Notes under the pieces: generated by a model | The model's database searches: none | What the model saw: the letters and a program-made list of their open reading frames with translations, nothing else | Told to the model about the DNA's origin: nothing | Position numbers and translations under genes: made by a program | In this document: one piece after another, positions 16,301 to 17,843 of the stretch | Numbering within the stretch: position 1 is the stretch's first letter | How the letters are laid out: the number at the start of each line of letters is the position of its first letter | Source of the DNA: an uncultured Rhodanobacter sp. | GTDB taxonomy: Bacteria > Pseudomonadota > Gammaproteobacteria > Xanthomonadales > Rhodanobacteraceae | NCBI GenBank assembly: GCA_903827735.1 | Contig: CAIKJM010000460.1 | Coordinates: 1-17,843 of the forward strand | Length of the DNA: 17,843 bases | Reading direction: 5' to 3'

Positions 16301-16469
16301 GTTGGGCCTGCTGCCGGCCGCGCTGGCCACCGGCGTGGGTACGGATACGCAGCGGCCCTTCGCTCTGGTGATCGTCAGCGGGCTGTTTACCCGACTGCTG
16401 ATCAGTATCTTTCTGATGCCGGCGCTGTACGCCCTGGTGGCCCGCAAGGACGATCGGCTGGAAGTCTGA
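13338..16469 (+). CDS. RND efflux pump, CzcA/CusA (heavy-metal, HME) family
   Basis: A 1043-residue inner-membrane proton-driven pump; third gene of the operon, its ATG overlapping the adaptor's stop by four bases. Length and layout fit 12 TM helices with two large periplasmic loops. TM1 is near LIILLTLLLTGAGARSL, followed by LPVDAYPDLSPPIVEI and WPGHAAEEVERLITVPVE, both typical of the HME branch. The TM4 proton relay reads DFGILVDGAVVMVEN with D409, D415 and E422, matching the CzcA pattern (Asp-Asp-Glu) and not the CusA one. IGAEFMPQLDEGALWV is the second-half signature. Methionines that bind Cu+ in CusA are not evident. The substrate (Zn/Co/Cd/Ni or other) cannot be fixed. GVSVQTAVVYISYVNELRR and RLRPIIMTALVAALGLLPAA are conserved C-terminal helices. 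Gene order C-B-A equals that of czcCBA. Confidence 0.95.
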   Translation: MSDQLPKDETPSRTASIMNRLVGSSLAQPLLIILLTLLLTGAGARSLQRLPVDAYPDLSPPIVEIVTQWPGHAAEEVERLITVPVELAMNGIPKVANARSISLYGLSDVIITFNDGTDNNFARQEVFNRLGDPSLPSGVTPSVSPLSAPSGLIYRYVLQSPDRSPMELKTLEAWTVEPQYRSVPGVADDSGFGGGTMQYQVLLDQAKIASVGLSAVQIEASLAANNDNAGGGFYSQGGQFYYVRGLGRMDTLEDIGNVVLAVHDGTPILLKDVGRVVIGIAPRLGEFGYEKQDDAVEGVILLRTGEKTQDVLKRVEAKTNELNNGVLPKDVKIVPYYDRSDLIALTTKIVEDNLLRGMLLVIVVLIFFLYDFRAGLIVATTIPLALLFAFICLDVQGASANLLSIGAIDFGILVDGAVVMVENIFRQIAERKTEGSPLSIRGIIRDAAAEVDRPLFYAVAVIVVSFLPIYVLSGPSGTLFKPMADTMIFALVGSLIVTLTLLPVLCAWFMRRGVRERRNVVFEAIKSVYIRGLDVCLAFPWVTTLAATVVLLGSLLLIPRIGAEFMPQLDEGALWVRATMPYTISFDESARITPKIRDILRTFPEVTTVASELGRPDDGTDSTGFFNVEFYVGLKPYSQWSGSYRTKPELIAAINRKLSAFPGINFNFTQPAEDAVDEAETGLKSALAVKVFGADLNTLQQKGKAIKQVLEKVRGIRDVTLVQELGQPSLSIKINRAAIARYGLNVSDINGLITTAIGGDVATQVVQQEKQFDLVVRLEQKYRDNPEEIGNILVATPGGQNIPLREFADIQVTNGASFIYRQDNSRYIGVQFSVEGRDLAGAVEDAIGQVHQKITLPQGYRLDWGGEYSEYTASRAQLNIILPLTLSLIFLLLFTLYSNFKFPFITVAGVLLSAPVGGIVALWLTGTPFSVSSGIGFLALFGVSVQTAVVYISYVNELRRGGIDVTEAIRQGAILRLRPIIMTALVAALGLLPAALATGVGTDTQRPFALVIVSGLFTRLLISIFLMPALYALVARKDDRLEV

Positions 16470-16552
16470 CCACTGGCTCTCGCGCCCTGCCACACGCAGG
16501 GCTGCGGTATCGAACGCGATTTGGCGTGATGCCATCCTCGACGCCGGTTTCA

Positions 16553-16584
16553 CCCGCCATCCACGAGTCTGGCGGGGCTTTTTT
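16553..16584 (+). terminator. Rho-independent terminator after the RND operon
   Basis: CCCGCCA (16553-16559) pairs with TGGCGGG (16570-16576) around a 10-base loop, followed by GC and six T. It lies about 85 bases after the pump's stop and just before the kaiC-like gene, so it should separate the two transcripts. Confidence 0.85.
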
Positions 16585-16595
16585 ACTGGCGCACC

Positions 16596-16604
16596 TGCGA
16601 TAAT
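16596..16604 (+). promoter_or_regulatory. Possible extended -10 promoter for the kaiC-like gene
   Basis: TGCGATAAT fits the TGn + hexamer form of an extended -10 element. It lies directly after the operon terminator and about 86 bases before the GTG start. No -35 match is seen, which extended -10 promoters tolerate. Confidence 0.35.
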
Positions 16605-16689
16605 CCGCGCGTGAGTCGATGGTGGGTCTTTGCCCGCCGCCACATGGCGCCGCCAAATGCCTGCGCGCGCTCTTCCACGGGAGTGTTAC

Positions 16690-17843
16690 GTGCAGCATCA
16701 GCAAGATCATCACGCTTCGGCCGGCCTCTCCAAAACGCCAACGGGTATTCGTGGCCTAGACGACATCACCCTGGGCGGCCTGCCCAACGGTCGCCCTTCG
16801 CTGCTGTGCGGCGCGGCGGGCTGCGGAAAAACGCTGTTCTCGATGACCTTCCTGGTCAACGGCGCAACCGTTTACGACGAGCCGGGCGTGTTCATGAGCT
16901 TTGAGGAGCGCGCGCGGGATCTGGAGGAAAACGTCGCCTCGCTGGGTTATCACCTGGCGGATCTGGTCGCGGACAAGAAGCTGGTGGTCGACCACATCCA
17001 CATCGAGCATTCCGAAATCGAGGAAAGCGGCGACTACGATCTGGAGGGGCTGTTCGTGCGGCTGGGCTTCGCGATCGACTCCATCGGCGCCAAGCGCGTC
17101 GTGCTCGATACCATCGAGGCGCTGTTCTCGGGTCTCTCGGACACTGCGTTGCTGCGCGCGGAGCTGCGCCGGCTGTTCGGTTGGTTGAAGGACAAGGGCG
17201 TCACCGCGATCATCACCGCCGAGCGTGGTGAAGGTCAGCTGACCCGCTTCGGCATCGAGGAGTACGTGTCGGACTGCGTGATCCTGCTGGACAACCGCGT
17301 CGAGGATCAGATCACCACGCGTCGCCTGCGCGTCGTGAAGTACCGCGGCTCCGCCCACGGCACCAACGAATATCCGTTCCTGATCGACGCCGAAGGTATC
17401 ACCGTTTTACCGATCACCTCGGCCGGCCTCAAGCACAAGATTTCGTTGGAGCCCGTTTCGACCGGCGTCGACGATCTGGACGCGATGCTTGGCGCAGGCG
17501 GCTATTTTCGCGGCTCCAGCGTGCTGATTTCCGGCCTGGCCGGCACCGGCAAATCGACCTACGGCGCGGCGTTCGTCGATGCTGCGTGCCGGCGTGGCTC
17601 GCGCTGCCTGTATTTTGCTTTTGAAGAATCGCCCGAGCAGATCGCGCGCAATATGCGCTCGGTCGGTTTCGATCTGCAGCAGCATGCAGACAGTGGCCTG
17701 CTGCGCTTCGAGGCGGCGCGGCCGAGCATCTACGGTTTCGAGATGCATCTGGCGCGGATGTATCGCGACATCGAGCGTTTCGATCCACAGGCGATCGTGG
17801 TCGATCCGATATCCGCCTTCCGTGGCCCGTCGATGGAAATCCA
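16690..17843 (+). CDS. kaiC: KaiC-like ATPase (two RecA-fold domains), 3' end missing
   Basis: Cytoplasmic double-domain ATPase of the KaiC family; about 384 residues are visible and the gene runs off the window. The GTG at 16690 is chosen for a GGGAG about 7 bases upstream. The N-terminal HQQDHHASAGLSKTPTGIRGL leads into domain CI: Walker A GAAGCGKT (41-48), paired catalytic Glu E72-E73 in MSFEERARD and Walker B VVLDTIEALF. After EYPFLIDAEGITVLP comes domain CII: Walker A GLAGTGKS (282-289), E312-E313 in FAFEESPEQ, and VVDPISAF. Both ATP sites look intact. The CII region that holds the autophosphorylated Ser/Thr in cyanobacterial KaiC is beyond the edge, so clock versus non-clock function cannot be judged. 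In proteobacteria KaiC homologs are often next to kaiB and a kinase and are tied to stress adaptation. Confidence 0.92.
   Translation, partial: MQHQQDHHASAGLSKTPTGIRGLDDITLGGLPNGRPSLLCGAAGCGKTLFSMTFLVNGATVYDEPGVFMSFEERARDLEENVASLGYHLADLVADKKLVVDHIHIEHSEIEESGDYDLEGLFVRLGFAIDSIGAKRVVLDTIEALFSGLSDTALLRAELRRLFGWLKDKGVTAIITAERGEGQLTRFGIEEYVSDCVILLDNRVEDQITTRRLRVVKYRGSAHGTNEYPFLIDAEGITVLPITSAGLKHKISLEPVSTGVDDLDAMLGAGGYFRGSSVLISGLAGTGKSTYGAAFVDAACRRGSRCLYFAFEESPEQIARNMRSVGFDLQQHADSGLLRFEAARPSIYGFEMHLARMYRDIERFDPQAIVVDPISAFRGPSMEI

Noticed and set aside
16756..17358. 200-residue minus-strand frame under the kaiC-like gene
   Set aside because: The plus-strand frame has both KaiC Walker motifs; the minus frame has none and is rich in Gln/Ala/Asp as shadows are.

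Overview
The window is a GC-rich (roughly 60% or more by eye) bacterial chromosomal segment from a Gram-negative cell. Signal peptides, lipoboxes, an outer-membrane efflux channel and a periplasmic adaptor all point to a two-membrane envelope. The gene mix (BaeS/BaeR, an OMF-adaptor-RND operon, a multi-domain GGDEF protein, a KaiC-like ATPase) and codon style suggest a gammaproteobacterium, perhaps Xanthomonadales/Rhodanobacteraceae. That placement is an inference; no rRNA or marker gene is present to settle it.

Layout, left to right. The first 467 bases are the 3' end of a DHA2-type drug/H+ antiporter (MFS). A Kef-type monovalent cation:proton antiporter follows, then a secreted glycine-zipper protein that ends at a strong bidirectional terminator. 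Next come a short minus-strand DUF3606-like gene and a divergent NRAMP-family metal transporter preceded by a 23-bp dyad. The NRAMP gene meets a minus-strand baeS-baeR two-component operon tail to tail, with overlapping stop codons. Divergent from baeS is a small proline-rich periplasmic protein that resembles Spy/CpxP in its position and layout. After a terminator come a minus-strand single-domain response regulator and a GAF-PAS-PAS-GGDEF diguanylate cyclase. Two small orphan genes follow (a lipoprotein and a 74-residue protein). A 400-base gene-free stretch leads into a tightly overlapped three-gene RND efflux operon (outer-membrane factor, adaptor, CzcA/CusA-family pump). After a terminator, the window closes inside a KaiC-like double RecA-fold ATPase.

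How the genes may work together. Most of the window concerns the envelope: export of drugs or metals (MFS, RND), ion and metal balance (Kef, NRAMP), and sensing of envelope damage (BaeSR with its proline-rich partner). A second theme is signalling (receiver protein, c-di-GMP synthesis, KaiC). In E. coli BaeR controls spy and RND pumps, so BaeSR controlling the divergent gene, and perhaps the RND operon about 4 kb away, is a reasonable but untested idea.

I did not find a CRISPR array, tRNA, rRNA, insertion sequence or clear phage gene. No wholly new multi-gene system stands out. The most unusual items are the atypical NRAMP protein with its upstream dyad, and the matched proline-rich segments in the BaeS sensor domain and its divergent periplasmic neighbour.
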